The notes beneath the pieces are model-generated. The model saw nothing but the letters and a program-made list of their open reading frames with translations. It was not told the origin of the DNA and did no database searches. A stretch of 5,387 nucleotides of DNA from contig SKWC01000423.1 in NCBI GenBank assembly GCA_007129145.1, positions 1-5,387 on the forward strand, written 5' to 3'. Position numbers and translations under genes: made by a program. Numbering within the stretch: the first letter of the stretch is position 1; every line of letters starts with the position of its first letter. The DNA is from Rubritepida sp. (GTDB lineage Bacteria; Pseudomonadota; Alphaproteobacteria; Acetobacterales; Acetobacteraceae). Of the stretch, positions 5,379-5,387 are shown one piece after another.

Positions 5379-5387
5379 TCACCCGAG

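Noticed and set aside
5352..5387. ATG at 5352 opening a 12-codon frame that runs off the window
   Set aside because: The GAGG directly touches the ATG, leaving no spacing, and 12 codons show no recognisable product. It cannot be supported without the flanking sequence.
1..5387. Search for CRISPR arrays, tRNA/rRNA genes, insertion sequences, integration sites and toxin-antitoxin pairs
   Set aside because: No spaced direct repeats, tRNA-like cloverleaf, transposase motif or terminal inverted repeats were seen. Nearly all bases are in housekeeping genes.

Overview
The window looks like an ordinary housekeeping stretch of chromosome from a very GC-rich alphaproteobacterium. The best guess is a Rhodospirillales/Acetobacteraceae-type organism (Roseomonas-like). 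This rests on the overall protein character, the strong G/C preference at third codon positions, and the combination of an A-type Fe-S carrier, an exonuclease III and an alphaproteobacterial-type dGTPase homologue side by side. The taxonomic call is inference, because there is no rRNA or other marker here.

Layout. Positions 1-2862 are a tightly packed plus-strand operon: the 3' end of gltX (glutamyl-tRNA synthetase), complete cysS (cysteinyl-tRNA synthetase), a TrmJ-type SpoU 2'-O-methyltransferase, and a small carboxymuconolactone decarboxylase (CMD) family protein. Junctions are an ATGA overlap, a 3-nt gap, and a 1- or 4-nt overlap. The operon therefore joins two aminoacyl-tRNA synthetases with a tRNA-modifying enzyme, plus one protein of unknown role. 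It meets a minus-strand dGTPase-family gene (2863-4020) tail to tail with no intergenic base: the two stop codons form the palindrome TGATCA.

A 108-bp divergent spacer (4021-4128) separates the dGTPase gene from a plus-strand pair, erpA (A-type Fe-S cluster carrier) and xth (exonuclease III). These are 16 nt apart and probably co-transcribed. The pair plus the divergent dGTPase gene touch Fe-S supply, DNA base-damage repair and dNTP-pool control. The last 118 bp are non-coding as far as I can see and hold two inverted repeats.

I found no mobile element, CRISPR array, tRNA/rRNA gene, riboswitch or convincing new system. The points most worth a second look are small: the zero-gap convergent junction with a hairpin, a codon-atypical linker in CysS, the CMD gene attached to a translation operon, and the perfect inverted repeat near the right edge.
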